From: Tenacibaculum sp. 1_MG-2023
GTDB lineage: Bacteria > Bacteroidota > Bacteroidia > Flavobacteriales > Flavobacteriaceae
DNA length: 46,079 bases
NCBI RefSeq assembly: GCF_030547425.1
Contig: NZ_JAUORH010000023.1
Coordinates: 1-46,079, forward strand
Reading direction: 5' to 3'
The notes under the pieces are model-generated. The model saw nothing but the letters and a program-made list of their open reading frames with translations. It searched no databases and was not told the DNA's origin. This document shows, piece by piece, positions 24,314-32,675 of the stretch. Position 1 is the stretch's first letter; each line of letters opens with the position of its first letter. The translations under genes were made by a program, and so were the position numbers.

Positions 24314-24901
24314 ATGGTTAAAAACATAGGATTATACTTCGGGACTTTTAATCCAATTCATATTGGGCATTTAATTATAGCCAATCATCTAGTTGAAAAC
24401 TCAGATTTAGATGAAATCTGGATGATGGTAACACCTCACAACCCTTTTAAAAAGAAAAGCTCGTTATTAGATAATCATCATCGTTTAGAAATGGTGTATT
24501 TAGCAACTGAAGGATATGAGAAAATTCAGCCTTCAGATATCGAGTTCAAACTGCCACAACCAAATTACACCATAAATACGTTAGCACATATTTCAGAAAA
24601 GCACCCTAATTATAAGTTTAGCCTAATTATGGGGGAAGACAACCTGAAAAGTTTGCATAAATGGAAAAACTATGAGTTTATTTTAGAGGATTATAATATT
24701 TATGTTTACCCCAGAATATCAAAAGGTGTTGTAGAAAATCAATTTAAAGATCACGAGAAAATTCATAGAGTTGAAGCACCTATTGTACAAATATCTTCAA
24801 CCATGATTCGGAATGCAATAAATGAAGAAAAAAACTGTAAACCTTTGTTGTCTGATAAAGTGTGGAAGTATATAGACGAGATGAATTTTTATAAAAAATA
24901 G
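24314..24901 (+). CDS. nadD: nicotinate-nucleotide adenylyltransferase
   Basis: Adenylates nicotinate mononucleotide to deamido-NAD in NAD synthesis. 195 residues. The nucleotidyltransferase motif GTFNPIHIGHLIIA is near residues 9-22, followed by the substrate loop WMMVTPHNPFKKK, the FKLPQPNYTINTLAHI segment, LIMGEDNLKSLHKWKN and the C-terminal ISSTMIRNAI with the second ATP-binding motif. These appear in normal NadD order. The gene commonly follows yicC-gmk in flavobacteria. Here it is about 2.5 kb away. Confidence 0.95.
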   Translation: MVKNIGLYFGTFNPIHIGHLIIANHLVENSDLDEIWMMVTPHNPFKKKSSLLDNHHRLEMVYLATEGYEKIQPSDIEFKLPQPNYTINTLAHISEKHPNYKFSLIMGEDNLKSLHKWKNYEFILEDYNIYVYPRISKGVVENQFKDHEKIHRVEAPIVQISSTMIRNAINEEKNCKPLLSDKVWKYIDEMNFYKK

Positions 24902-24920
24902 TTTCGCCGTTTTTTCGTTG

Positions 24921-24928
24921 TATATTTG
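24921..24928 (+). promoter_or_regulatory. -7 box of the M23 peptidase gene
   Basis: TATATTTG matches TAnnTTTG exactly, 21 bases before the GTG start of the peptidase gene. Confidence 0.6.
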
Positions 24929-24949
24929 AAATCCAAACAAGTATAAAAC

Positions 24950-25813
24950 GTGGCAAAAGATAAAAAAAAGCGAAAGCTAAAACAAAAACTTACCGATAAA
25001 TATCGCTTAGTAATTATAAATGAAGATACCTTTCAAGAACGATTTTCTCTAAAGTTATCACGATTAAATGTTTTTGTATTTGGAGGGGTGTTTTCTATAC
25101 TTCTCATTGTACTCACCACTTTGTTAATTGCTTTTACGGGTATACGTGAATATATACCAGGTTATTCATCAACAGCCTTAAAAAGAAAAGCTACCAGATT
25201 AACATACGAAGCAGATTCTTTAAAAACTAGACTGTCAGTTATTGAAAGTTACACAAAAGCTTTAAAGCCAGTTTTAACAGGTCAAATTGAGCCCGAAAAG
25301 ATAGACTCCATAACAAAAGAAATGAAAACCATTGCTTTTGATGAAAGTAAGTTACAGGCATCTAGGGAAGATTCATTGTTTAGAGAAAAAATTGAAGGAA
25401 AAGATTTATTTCCTTTATATAATGCAGGGGAAAATAGAGTTAAAAATGTATTCTTTTCACCTTTAACAGGAAGCATATCACAACCATTTGATGTTAATGA
25501 CAAACATTATGCGATTGATATAGTAGCAAAAACAGGTACACCTGTAAAAGCAGTAGCAGACGGAACAGTTATTTTAGCAGAATGGACAGCAGAAACTGGA
25601 TATGTAATGACCATACAGCATTCTAACGAATTTATATCAGTATATAAACATAATGGAACTTTGTTAAAGCAACAAGGTGATGTTATAAAATCGGGAGAAG
25701 CAATTGCAAGTGTAGGTTCTACAGGAGAATTAACTACAGGGCCTCATTTACACTTTGAATTGTGGAATAACGGATTTCCAGTTAACCCAAAAAATTATAT
25801 AGATTTTCAGTAA
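24950..25813 (+). CDS. membrane-anchored M23 family metallopeptidase
   Basis: 287 residues starting at GTG (MAKDKKKRKLKQKL); the -7 box upstream supports this start. A basic cytosolic tail is followed by one membrane helix (about 39-60), a periplasmic linker with a short coiled region (ALKRKATRLTYEADSLKTRLSVIESY), and a C-terminal LytM domain (about 170-285). The zinc-site motifs are present: HYAIDIVA (HxxxD), VYKHNG and GPHLHFELW (HxH). Such proteins cut peptide cross-links in peptidoglycan or activate amidases during growth and division. This layout is typical of flavobacterial M23 proteins near nadD. Confidence 0.92.
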   Translation: MAKDKKKRKLKQKLTDKYRLVIINEDTFQERFSLKLSRLNVFVFGGVFSILLIVLTTLLIAFTGIREYIPGYSSTALKRKATRLTYEADSLKTRLSVIESYTKALKPVLTGQIEPEKIDSITKEMKTIAFDESKLQASREDSLFREKIEGKDLFPLYNAGENRVKNVFFSPLTGSISQPFDVNDKHYAIDIVAKTGTPVKAVADGTVILAEWTAETGYVMTIQHSNEFISVYKHNGTLLKQQGDVIKSGEAIASVGSTGELTTGPHLHFELWNNGFPVNPKNYIDFQ

Positions 25814-25876
25814 GTAAGAGTAAAGATAATATAGCTAAAAACAGCGTTGAATCATATTTAAAATAGTAAAGATATA

Positions 25877-27373
25877 ATGAGTATAAAATCAGCATTAGCA
25901 ATTCCATTTGCGAAAATTGTTCGTAAGCAAGTATATAAATGGGCAAATAACCCACACAAAACTCAAGAAAAAGTTTTTGAATATTTGGTTACAGAAGGAT
26001 GTAAAACAGCGTTTGGAAAAGATCATGATTTTATATCAATTAATAATTACGAAGATTTTAAAAAAAGAGTTCCAATTAACGATTATGAAGGTTTACGTCA
26101 TTATGTAGATAGAGTTGTAGCTGGAGAAGAGAATGTTTTGTGGAAAGGAAAGCCTTTGTATTTTGCTAAAACTTCAGGAACAACCTCAGGAGCAAAATAT
26201 ATTCCTATTAGTAAAGAATCCATGCCCACACATATCAAAGCAGCTAGAAATGCTTTGTTGTTTTATATTACAGAAACAAACGATGCTAGCTTTGTTGATG
26301 GGAAGATGATTTTTTTACAGGGAAGTCCAGTTTTAGAAGATAAAAACGGCGTGAAATTAGGGCGGTTAAGTGGAATAGCAGCGCATTATGTCCCAAATTA
26401 CCTCTTAAAAAACCGTTTACCGAGTTGGGAAACCAACTGTATTGAAGATTGGGATACCAAAGTAGATAAAGTAGTTGAAGAAACCTTGCCAGAAAACATG
26501 ACGGTAATTAGCGGAATTCCATCATGGGTACAAATGTATTTTGAACGTTTGATAGAGAAAACAGGTAAGAATGTTTCCGAACTCTTTCCAAACTTTAACT
26601 TCTTCGTGTATGGAGGGGTAAACTTCGAACCATACAAGAACAAGTTTGAAGCGTTAATTGGAAAAAAAATAGACTATGTAGAATTGTATCCAGCATCTGA
26701 AGGGTTTATTGCATACCAAGATTCGCAAACCGAAAAAGGTATGTTATTACAATTAAACTCCGGAATGTTTTATGAGTTTATTCCCGCGAATGAGTTTTTT
26801 GATGAAACCCCGACAAGAATATCATTAAAAGATGTTCAGTTAGGAGTGAATTATGTTATTATTCTTAATACTTCAGCCGGATTATGGGGATATAATATTG
26901 GAGATACAGTTGAGTTTACTTCGTTAAAACCTTATAGAATAAAAGTAACAGGACGTATAAAGCACTTTATTTCTGCCTTTGGAGAGCACGTTATAGGGAA
27001 AGAGGTAGAAAAAGCATTGAATGATGCTATAAAAGGAACTGATGTGAATGTGAGTGAGTTTACAGTAGCTCCACAAGTAAATCCTGAAAGTGGATTGCCC
27101 TATCACGAGTGGTTTATTGAGTTTGAAAATGAACCTGAAAACTTAGAAGAATTAGCATCTAAAATTGATGCTTCTATGCAAGAGCAGAATGTTTATTATT
27201 TCGATTTAATTGAGGGTAAAATTTTATGCCCTCTTATTATCAGAAAAGTGGAAAAAGGAGGTTTCCATGAATATATGAAATCTATAGGAAAGTTTGGAGG
27301 TCAGAATAAAATTCCACAATTATCAGACAACCGAAAAATTGCGGATGTATTGCAGAATTTTTTAATTGAATAA
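25877..27373 (+). CDS. GH3-like acyl-adenylating protein
   Basis: 498 residues, cytosolic, related to plant GH3 acyl-acid amido synthetases, a branch of the adenylate-forming superfamily. The ATP phosphate-binding loop KTSGTTSGAKYIP lies near residues 97-109. A second ATP motif, YPASEGFIAYQ, is near 273, followed by IGDTVEFTSLKPYRIKVTGRIKHFISAFGEHV with the conserved Asp of the hinge region. Bacterial members are widespread in Bacteroidota and their substrates are unknown, so amino-acid conjugation of a carboxylic acid is inferred only from family. The MOSC gene starts 8 bases downstream. Confidence 0.88.
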   Translation: MSIKSALAIPFAKIVRKQVYKWANNPHKTQEKVFEYLVTEGCKTAFGKDHDFISINNYEDFKKRVPINDYEGLRHYVDRVVAGEENVLWKGKPLYFAKTSGTTSGAKYIPISKESMPTHIKAARNALLFYITETNDASFVDGKMIFLQGSPVLEDKNGVKLGRLSGIAAHYVPNYLLKNRLPSWETNCIEDWDTKVDKVVEETLPENMTVISGIPSWVQMYFERLIEKTGKNVSELFPNFNFFVYGGVNFEPYKNKFEALIGKKIDYVELYPASEGFIAYQDSQTEKGMLLQLNSGMFYEFIPANEFFDETPTRISLKDVQLGVNYVIILNTSAGLWGYNIGDTVEFTSLKPYRIKVTGRIKHFISAFGEHVIGKEVEKALNDAIKGTDVNVSEFTVAPQVNPESGLPYHEWFIEFENEPENLEELASKIDASMQEQNVYYFDLIEGKILCPLIIRKVEKGGFHEYMKSIGKFGGQNKIPQLSDNRKIADVLQNFLIE

Positions 27374-27381
27374 AAAATAAA

Positions 27382-27948
27382 ATGAAAATTATAGCCACAA
27401 ACATAGGAGAAAGAAAAGAAATTGATTGGAAAGGGAAAACTGTTACCACAGGTATTTTTAAGTTTCCTGTTGAGAAACCTATCTTTTTAGATGTTGAAAA
27501 AGTAAAAGATGATGTTATTTGTAATAGAGAACATCATGGAGGAATAGATCAAGCAGTATATGCCTATTCAGAGAAACATTATGCATATTGGAAAGAGTTG
27601 CATCCTAATTTGGATTGGATGTATGGAATGTTTGGTGAAAATCTGACTGTTTCGGATTTAGAGGAAAGTCAATTGCACGTGGGAGATACTTTTAAAGTAG
27701 GAGAGGTTATTATTGAAGTAACTAAACCACGTCAACCATGCATGAAGCTAGGAGTGCGTTTTAATGATATGAAAATCGTAAAACAGTTTTGGCAACAAAA
27801 CATACCAGGAGTTTACTTTAAAATATTGCAAACAGGTTATGTAAAGTCAGGTGATAAGTTTGAGCAAATAAAAAGCTGCCCTCAAAATCCAACCATCGAA
27901 GAGGTATATAAGACTAAGAGGGAAGCCAAGTTTACCTCTAAAAAGTAA
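27382..27948 (+). CDS. MOSC domain protein (YiiM-like)
   Basis: 188 residues. The MOSC beta-barrel motifs are present: REHHGGIDQAVYAYS (49-63), MFGENLTVSDL near 83-93, VGDTFKVGEVIIEVTKPRQPCMKLG (100-124) with the conserved Cys120, and a C-terminal extension typical of YiiM. YiiM-type proteins bind molybdenum cofactor and reduce N-hydroxylated compounds, and that role is plausible here. It follows the GH3-like gene in the same operon. Its last 11 bases overlap the end of the convergent HD-domain gene. Confidence 0.9.
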   Translation: MKIIATNIGERKEIDWKGKTVTTGIFKFPVEKPIFLDVEKVKDDVICNREHHGGIDQAVYAYSEKHYAYWKELHPNLDWMYGMFGENLTVSDLEESQLHVGDTFKVGEVIIEVTKPRQPCMKLGVRFNDMKIVKQFWQQNIPGVYFKILQTGYVKSGDKFEQIKSCPQNPTIEEVYKTKREAKFTSKK

Positions 27949-28693
27949 ATTTTTTAGAATCTAAAATATTTTTTGAAGCTATAGAGGCAAATCCCATTTT
28001 GTATAAAATATCAGCTCTAGTATTTTCTTTATGGTTTAATGTTTTCATAGTTTCAATAATATCTTCCTTAAAACCATTTCTATGATATGTTTTATGAACT
28101 TTTTTAATAAAAGAAGTTGGAACTTGAAAATAGTGTGAACCAATTACATCCATGGCAGCGCCTCTTGAAAGTAGATAAGCTTCGTTACCAAATTTCTTTT
28201 TATCTACACTAGGATATAAGTGCATATCAATAGCAGTTTTAATAGCGGAAGCTTTATCTTCACTATCGTTTTTCTTTACAAATTCATTTGCAAAAGAGCC
28301 TCCGTAATTGGCAAAACATTGTTTACTGCACACATGGTTGTGAGTATCTGTTAAACCAATATCATGTAGTATTGAGGAAACAAATAGTAACTCTTCATCA
28401 TAGTGTAGTTTTTCTGAAAGAGCAATACCAGCAGACCAAAAAAAGGTTCTATAAGAATGGTAAAGTAATATAGGGTTACATAAATCATTTGCCTTTTCTA
28501 AAGCTAGTTTAGATAGCTTAGAATCTGGAATGTTTATAGTATCAAAATCAAACTTTATTTTAGATTTAATACCGATTTTATATAGTGTTTTAGTGAAACT
28601 CTCTTTTAATTTTGAGGTAATTAAAAGCTTTTTAAACTGCTGGATTTCTTTTCTGTTGAGTACAGATGGACTATAATTATTATGTATTTGCAT
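27938..28693 (-). CDS. HD-domain (phosphohydrolase-type) protein
   Basis: 251 residues from the ATG at 28693. The open frame continues to a TTG at 28717, but that codon lies inside the -7 box, so the shorter form is used. Metal-binding residues of the HD superfamily are seen: His79 in LLYHSYRTFFW, the doublet His110-Asp111 in SSILHDIGLTDTH, and a later conserved Asp in AAMDVIGSH. The N-terminal 50 residues are basic and helical. The pattern is like cyanamide-hydratase-like or metabolite-type HD proteins, and the substrate is unknown. A palindrome that looks like a TetR operator covers its promoter, so it is the probable target of the adjacent TetR regulator. Confidence 0.85.
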   Translation of the reverse strand: MQIHNNYSPSVLNRKEIQQFKKLLITSKLKESFTKTLYKIGIKSKIKFDFDTINIPDSKLSKLALEKANDLCNPILLYHSYRTFFWSAGIALSEKLHYDEELLFVSSILHDIGLTDTHNHVCSKQCFANYGGSFANEFVKKNDSEDKASAIKTAIDMHLYPSVDKKKFGNEAYLLSRGAAMDVIGSHYFQVPTSFIKKVHKTYHRNGFKEDIIETMKTLNHKENTRADILYKMGFASIASKNILDSKKFTF

Positions 28694-28714
28694 TGCTTGT
28701 TTTTTAGAAAAAAG

Positions 28715-28722
28715 CAAAGATA
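28715..28722 (-). promoter_or_regulatory. -7 box of the HD-domain gene
   Basis: The minus strand reads TATCTTTG, a perfect TAnnTTTG match, 22 bases before the ATG at 28693. It rules out the upstream TTG as the start. Confidence 0.75.
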
Positions 28723-28726
28723 AAAT

Positions 28727-28752
28727 AAAAACATACTAATCGGTATGTTTTT
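28727..28752. promoter_or_regulatory. palindromic TetR operator, also shaped like a terminator
   Basis: AAAAACATAC and GTATGTTTTT form a perfect 10-bp inverted repeat around the spacer TAATCG. It lies between the TetR stop (28757) and the -7 box of the HD-domain gene (28722), where the -33 region should be. The ACATAC/GTATGT half-sites look like known TetR-family operators. On the minus strand the same repeat followed by T-rich sequence could also end the TetR transcript. Function is predicted only. Confidence 0.65.
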
Positions 28753-28756
28753 AGGG

Positions 28757-29353
28757 TTAAGACTGTTTTAAACTAGTTAAGTAAAGTTTTAATTGATTTA
28801 AATGATGGGTATAAGTATCTATCTTGTTGCTTAATTTTCCTAAAGCTCTAGTTCCCCAATAGCTAGCTATAATAAAATTAGCAACTTCTTCAGCATTAAT
28901 ATTTGAGTTAAAAGTATTATTTTGTTGTTCTTTGGTAATAGAAGTAGCAATAGCATTTGTCCATAATGACTTTGCTTCATCAAGAGCTTCTTTAAAATCA
29001 TTGTCCAAAGGAGACATTTCTTGAATTAAGTTAGCCAGAGGACAACCATATTCTATGGTTAAAAAAGAATTGTGTAAAAGTAATTCTTCAATCATTGTAT
29101 ATAAAGAATGATGTAAACTGGTAGAAGAAGAAAGAAAACTTACAGAAAAATAAATGGTTTTGGATTGTATTACCTCTTTAATAACAGCAATTCCCATTTG
29201 CTTTTTATTTTTAAAATGATAATAAAAAGCACCTTTTGTTACTTTAGTAGTCGCTATAATTTCATCAATACTGGTAGATTGATATCCCTTTTTATAAATA
29301 AGCTCAAAAGCTTGTTGTAAAATAGTTGCTCTTGTATTTGCAGATTTCTTCAT
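28757..29353 (-). CDS. TetR/AcrR family transcriptional repressor
   Basis: 198 residues. The N-terminal helix-turn-helix domain (about 5-55) has NTRATILQQAFELIYKKGYQSTSIDEIIATTKVTKGAFYYHFKNKKQM, the standard TetR pattern including the G-A-F-Y-Y-H-F recognition helix end. The rest is an all-helical ligand domain containing one Cys in EYGCPLANLIQEM, a motif shared with the COG1309 subgroup of AcuR/YxaF-type regulators. It lies directly upstream of the HD-domain gene, with the palindrome in between, so control of that gene (and perhaps itself) is likely. The inducer is unknown. Confidence 0.93.
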   Translation of the reverse strand: MKKSANTRATILQQAFELIYKKGYQSTSIDEIIATTKVTKGAFYYHFKNKKQMGIAVIKEVIQSKTIYFSVSFLSSSTSLHHSLYTMIEELLLHNSFLTIEYGCPLANLIQEMSPLDNDFKEALDEAKSLWTNAIATSITKEQQNNTFNSNINAEEVANFIIASYWGTRALGKLSNKIDTYTHHLNQLKLYLTSLKQS

Positions 29354-29390
29354 TTGTAGTAGCTTACTTTTTATTGATTTATGCGTAGCA

Positions 29391-29398
29391 CAAATTTA
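29391..29398 (-). promoter_or_regulatory. possible -7 box of the TetR gene
   Basis: The minus strand reads TAAATTTG, fitting TAnnTTTG, 37 bases before the TetR start. An inverted pair CTTACTTTTT (29363-29372) and AAAAAGTAAG (29414-29423) flanks it. Confidence 0.5.
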
Positions 29399-29457
29399 CT
29401 ATTATACGTAACAAAAAAGTAAGATAAAAAAACTATAGTTTAAGCTAAAAGAATTGA

Positions 29458-29571
29458 CTACAAAGGGTTATTCCACCCATGTATAAAGTTTTCAACAATA
29501 AAACCAAAGAATTTAAAAGTTATAATTACAGACGCAATTGTTCCAATTATTTTTAACGTCTTCTTATTCAT
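29458..29571 (-). CDS. 37-residue membrane peptide coupled to the S41 protease gene
   Basis: A short open frame encodes MNKKTLKIIGTIASVIITFK, then FFGFIVENFIHGWNNPL, and stops at TAG. It has a basic N-terminus, one hydrophobic helix of about 18 residues and a short polar tail with His, Trp and Pro. Its ATG lies inside the end of the protease gene: ATGAATAA, where TAA is the protease stop, an 8-base overlap typical of translational coupling. The length is below most gene-calling limits. I think similar peptides occur downstream of ctpA in related flavobacteria, but this is from memory. A role as a partner or modulator of the protease is only a guess. Confidence 0.6.
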   Translation of the reverse strand: MNKKTLKIIGTIASVIITFKFFGFIVENFIHGWNNPL

Positions 29572-31135
29572 TTTGCTTTTGTTCTAACTCAAACACTTTT
29601 TGAAGCATTTTATCATCTTTTTGGTCTACTTTATACAAACCTTCATCGCTAAAAAGCTCACGAGCAATTAATACTCTTAAGTTACTACGAAGTTGATTTT
29701 TTGTTCTTTCCGAAAGTCTAAAATCTTTTAGTTTTGTTAAGAATTTATCTGAAACCTCTTTGTTTTTATCAAAATTGCTAATAAAATCTTCAACTGTTAA
29801 TGAAGCGAGTTTTTTACGGTTATCATCTACATACGAAAAAGCGAAGTCATTTAAAGGGCGGAAGAAAATTGTAGGAACATAAGCTGAGGTATCTACAGCT
29901 ACAAAATGATCAGGAATAATTCCACCACCACCGTATACAACTTTTCCTTTTGGTGTTGTAAACTTTAAACTATCAATAGTTTTAATACTGTCTTTAGTGA
30001 ATAATTCACCATTTTCTAATCGAAGTTCAAAATCGTGACTGTATTCTTCGGCATCAGCTTCTTTTTTGTAAGGTTTTTGAATAGAACGTCCTGTTGGAGT
30101 ATAATACCTAGCAGTAGTTAATCGTACAGCAGAACCATCTCCTAAGTCCATTTCTTGCTGTACCAATCCTTTTCCAAAAGAGCGACGTCCAATAATAATA
30201 CCTTTGTCATTATCTTGCAAGGCCCCAGCTACAATTTCAGAAGCAGAGGCGGAGTTTTCATCAATTAGTACATATAACCCACCGTGCTCAAAATCACCTT
30301 TATCAGTAGCGAAAGACTCTACAATATCTCCTTTGTTATTTTTAGTAAATACAATCAGTTTTTCATCTTCCAAAAACTCGTCAACAATATCATTAGCAAT
30401 ATCAATAAAACCACCACCATTTCCACGAAGATCTAAAACCAAATCAGTCATTCCTTTGGTGAGTAATTTATTTAAAGAAGATTTAAACTCAATATAGGTG
30501 TTACGAGCAAAACGATCTAATTTTATATAACCAACACTATCGTTTAGCATATAAGCAATATCAACACTTTTAATATTTACTTTACCACGATTAATAGTGA
30601 CGTTAAAAACGCTATCATTGGTTTTTCTATAAATTTGCAAATCAACTTTAGTGTTTGGCTTTCCTTTTAAAGCTTTCATTATTTGGGAAGTTTGCAGTTT
30701 TTTCCCATAGAGTGTATCCTTGTCTGCAAGTAAAATTCTATCACCTGCTTTAATGCCTGCTTCAATACTTGGTCCACCTTTAATAGGTTCTATAACGGTA
30801 ATAGTATCACCAATCATACGAAATTGAACACCTATTCCAACAAAATTACCTTGCATGTTTTCGGTAACTAATTGTAAGTTTTCTTTAGGAATGTATACTG
30901 AATGAGGGTCTAATTTACCTAGCATTTCGGCAATGGCTCCATCTAATAAATCATCTGTGTTAACAGCATCAACATAATCACTTTGAATGTAGTCAATTAA
31001 GCGTTTTATTTTTCGTTCGCTTGACGAGCTTTTTCCAATAAGACTGCTTGAATTTCCGTTGCTAAAAAAAGTTCCGATAAGAATTCCAAAAACTACAGCA
31101 ATAGATAAATATATAGGTAAATTATTCTTGTTCAT
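29564..31135 (-). CDS. S41 family carboxy-terminal processing protease
   Basis: 523 residues. An N-terminal membrane helix (about 7-24) anchors a periplasmic protein. The N-terminal helical part (LDPHSVYIPKE) leads to a PDZ domain (about 92-170, GNFVGIGVQFRM and PIKGGPSIEAGIKAGDRIL). The S41 domain contains DLVLDLRGNGGGFIDIA (231-247), the nucleophile region DENSASASEIVAGALQD (292-308) and the catalytic Lys322 in GRRSFGKGLVQ. Such CtpA-type enzymes trim or degrade envelope proteins. Its start overlaps the end of the dCMP deaminase gene by 14 bases, and its stop overlaps the micropeptide start, so all three are translated from one mRNA. Confidence 0.95.
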   Translation of the reverse strand: MNKNNLPIYLSIAVVFGILIGTFFSNGNSSSLIGKSSSSERKIKRLIDYIQSDYVDAVNTDDLLDGAIAEMLGKLDPHSVYIPKENLQLVTENMQGNFVGIGVQFRMIGDTITVIEPIKGGPSIEAGIKAGDRILLADKDTLYGKKLQTSQIMKALKGKPNTKVDLQIYRKTNDSVFNVTINRGKVNIKSVDIAYMLNDSVGYIKLDRFARNTYIEFKSSLNKLLTKGMTDLVLDLRGNGGGFIDIANDIVDEFLEDEKLIVFTKNNKGDIVESFATDKGDFEHGGLYVLIDENSASASEIVAGALQDNDKGIIIGRRSFGKGLVQQEMDLGDGSAVRLTTARYYTPTGRSIQKPYKKEADAEEYSHDFELRLENGELFTKDSIKTIDSLKFTTPKGKVVYGGGGIIPDHFVAVDTSAYVPTIFFRPLNDFAFSYVDDNRKKLASLTVEDFISNFDKNKEVSDKFLTKLKDFRLSERTKNQLRSNLRVLIARELFSDEGLYKVDQKDDKMLQKVFELEQKQNE

Positions 31136-31550
31136 AAGGTAAATAAGTCAGTTCGACACCAGCTTTCTCTAAAAATTCTAATCCTGACCGGTCTTTGTAT
31201 GCTTGTGCATATACTACACGTTTTATTCCTGCTTGATGTATTAATTTACTGCATTGTTGGCAAGGAGAAAGTGTAATATATAAAGTAGCACCTTTACATG
31301 ATTGTGTAGAAGAAGCTACTTTTAAAATAGCATTGGCTTCGGCATGCAACACATACCATTTGGTGTATCCTTCTTCGTCTTCACAATAATTTTCAAAACC
31401 AGAAGGAGTACCATTATAACCATCAGAAATAATCATTCGATCTTTAACAATTAAGGCGCCTACTTTTTTACGAATACAGTGAGAAAGTTGTCCCCATTCA
31501 TTTGCCATTTTTAAATAGGCAATGTCATATTTTAATTGTTTTTTTTTCAA
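31122..31550 (-). CDS. deoxycytidylate (dCMP) deaminase
   Basis: A zinc-dependent deaminase of 142 residues that converts dCMP to dUMP for thymidylate synthesis. The motif HAEANAI (His69, Glu71) and PCQQC (Cys97, Cys100) supply the zinc ligands and proton shuttle. SDGYNGTPSGFENYCEDEEG (42-61) is the substrate segment typical of dCMP deaminase and distinguishes it from cytidine or tRNA deaminases. The C-terminus overlaps the S41 protease start by 14 bases. ComEB-like proteins are in the same family, but here the biosynthetic role is the more likely one. Confidence 0.93.
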   Translation of the reverse strand: MKKKQLKYDIAYLKMANEWGQLSHCIRKKVGALIVKDRMIISDGYNGTPSGFENYCEDEEGYTKWYVLHAEANAILKVASSTQSCKGATLYITLSPCQQCSKLIHQAGIKRVVYAQAYKDRSGLEFLEKAGVELTYLPYEQE

Positions 31551-31618
31551 ACTTTTTAGCGTGATTTTTCTTAGATAAGCTAAGGTAATTAGATTTGAGT
31601 TAGTTAGTCGTTAATTTT

Positions 31619-32200
31619 TCACCAAAAAACGCGGTTAAACATCATTTGTAGCGCAAAACCAATAACGATAGAAGACATGATTAAAATCCAATCACGACGA
31701 TTTACACTAAAGATTGATTGTACTAGTGCTCCAATTAATAAAATACCCAATACAATAATAATTTGTGCTACTTCTACACCTAAGGCAAATTCTAATAAAG
31801 GTAAAAATTTATCAGAAGTTTTTCCAATCATAATTTTAAAATAGTTAGAAAAACCAAGCCCGTGAATTAGCCCAAAGAATAAAGCAAAAAATAAATTCTG
31901 GTTTTCTTTTCCTACCGATGCTTTTTTTGCGGTTAATACATTCATTAATCCCGTAATAAAAATAGTTAACGGAATTAAAAACTCAATTAAATCTGCTCGT
32001 ACATTTAAAATTCCGTATGCCGAAAGTGCTAAAGTTATTGAGTGACCAATAGTAAACAAAGTAATTAACCATAAAACTTTTGTCCACTGTTTAAATTGAT
32101 ACACAACAGCTAATACAATTAAGAATAAAATGTGGTCATAGGCTTTAAAATCTAGTACGTGAAACAAGCCCATTTTAAAGTAGAAGATAAAATCGTTCAT
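31619..32200 (-). CDS. HupE/UreJ-type membrane protein
   Basis: 193 residues with about six membrane helices. Family motifs of HupE/UreJ are present: GLFHVLDFKAYDHILFLIVL near residues 11-30 (HxxD...DH), TLFTIGHSITLALSA near 48-62, and ALFFGLIHGLGFSNYF near 106-121. Their His/Asp residues probably line a metal path. Family members are linked to nickel or cobalt transport, but no hydrogenase or urease genes are in the window, so the metal is uncertain. The gene begins 9 bases after the Lrp gene and probably shares its transcript. Confidence 0.88.
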   Translation of the reverse strand: MNDFIFYFKMGLFHVLDFKAYDHILFLIVLAVVYQFKQWTKVLWLITLFTIGHSITLALSAYGILNVRADLIEFLIPLTIFITGLMNVLTAKKASVGKENQNLFFALFFGLIHGLGFSNYFKIMIGKTSDKFLPLLEFALGVEVAQIIIVLGILLIGALVQSIFSVNRRDWILIMSSIVIGFALQMMFNRVFW

Positions 32201-32209
32201 TAGGGATTT

Positions 32210-32671
32210 TTAAATTTTTATTTGTCGATCTATTTGTTGGTCTAAAGATATAAAAGTTTCGGTTCTTGAAACTCCTTTTATGGTTTGAATATCCTTATTT
32301 AACAAATGCATTAAGTCCTCGTTGTTTTTACACAGTATTTTAATGAAAATAGCATAGTTACCAGTAGTATAGTGACTTTCTACAATCTCAGGAATTTCTT
32401 TTAAGCGTTTAATTGCCGAAGAATATAAGCTAGAAGAATCTAAAAATACACCAACAAAAGCGGTAGTAGTATATCCTAATGCTTTTGGGTTTAATACCAT
32501 TTTGTAACCATCAATTAAATCCGATTCGTCTAACTTTCGTAATCGTTGATGAATGGCAGCACCAGATATCCCCACTTCTCGAGCAATACTTAAAATAGGT
32601 GTACGTGCATCTTTAACAAGGCGTTTGATAATGATTTTATCAATTCCGTCAATTTTTAATTTTCTAACCAT
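32210..32671 (-). CDS. Lrp/AsnC family transcriptional regulator
   Basis: 153 residues. The N-terminal winged helix-turn-helix (about 8-60) has IDGIDKIIIKRLVKDARTPILSIAREVGISGAAIHQRLRKLDE, typical of AsnC/Lrp. The C-terminal RAM/effector domain follows (about 70-150, TTAFVGVFLD, VESHYTTGNYAIFIKILCKN and GVSRTETFISL). These proteins respond to amino acids. It is divergent from umuC across 62 bases and upstream of the HupE-like gene. The -7 box ends 4 bases before the ATG. Confidence 0.94.
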   Translation of the reverse strand: MVRKLKIDGIDKIIIKRLVKDARTPILSIAREVGISGAAIHQRLRKLDESDLIDGYKMVLNPKALGYTTTAFVGVFLDSSSLYSSAIKRLKEIPEIVESHYTTGNYAIFIKILCKNNEDLMHLLNKDIQTIKGVSRTETFISLDQQIDRQIKI

Positions 32672-32675
32672 GAAA

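Noticed and set aside
29363..29423. Long-range inverted pair CTTACTTTTT / AAAAAGTAAG flanking the TetR promoter
   Set aside because: The arms are AT-rich and 41 bases apart, so chance is likely. It does not resemble the palindrome downstream of the TetR gene, so it was not called an operator.
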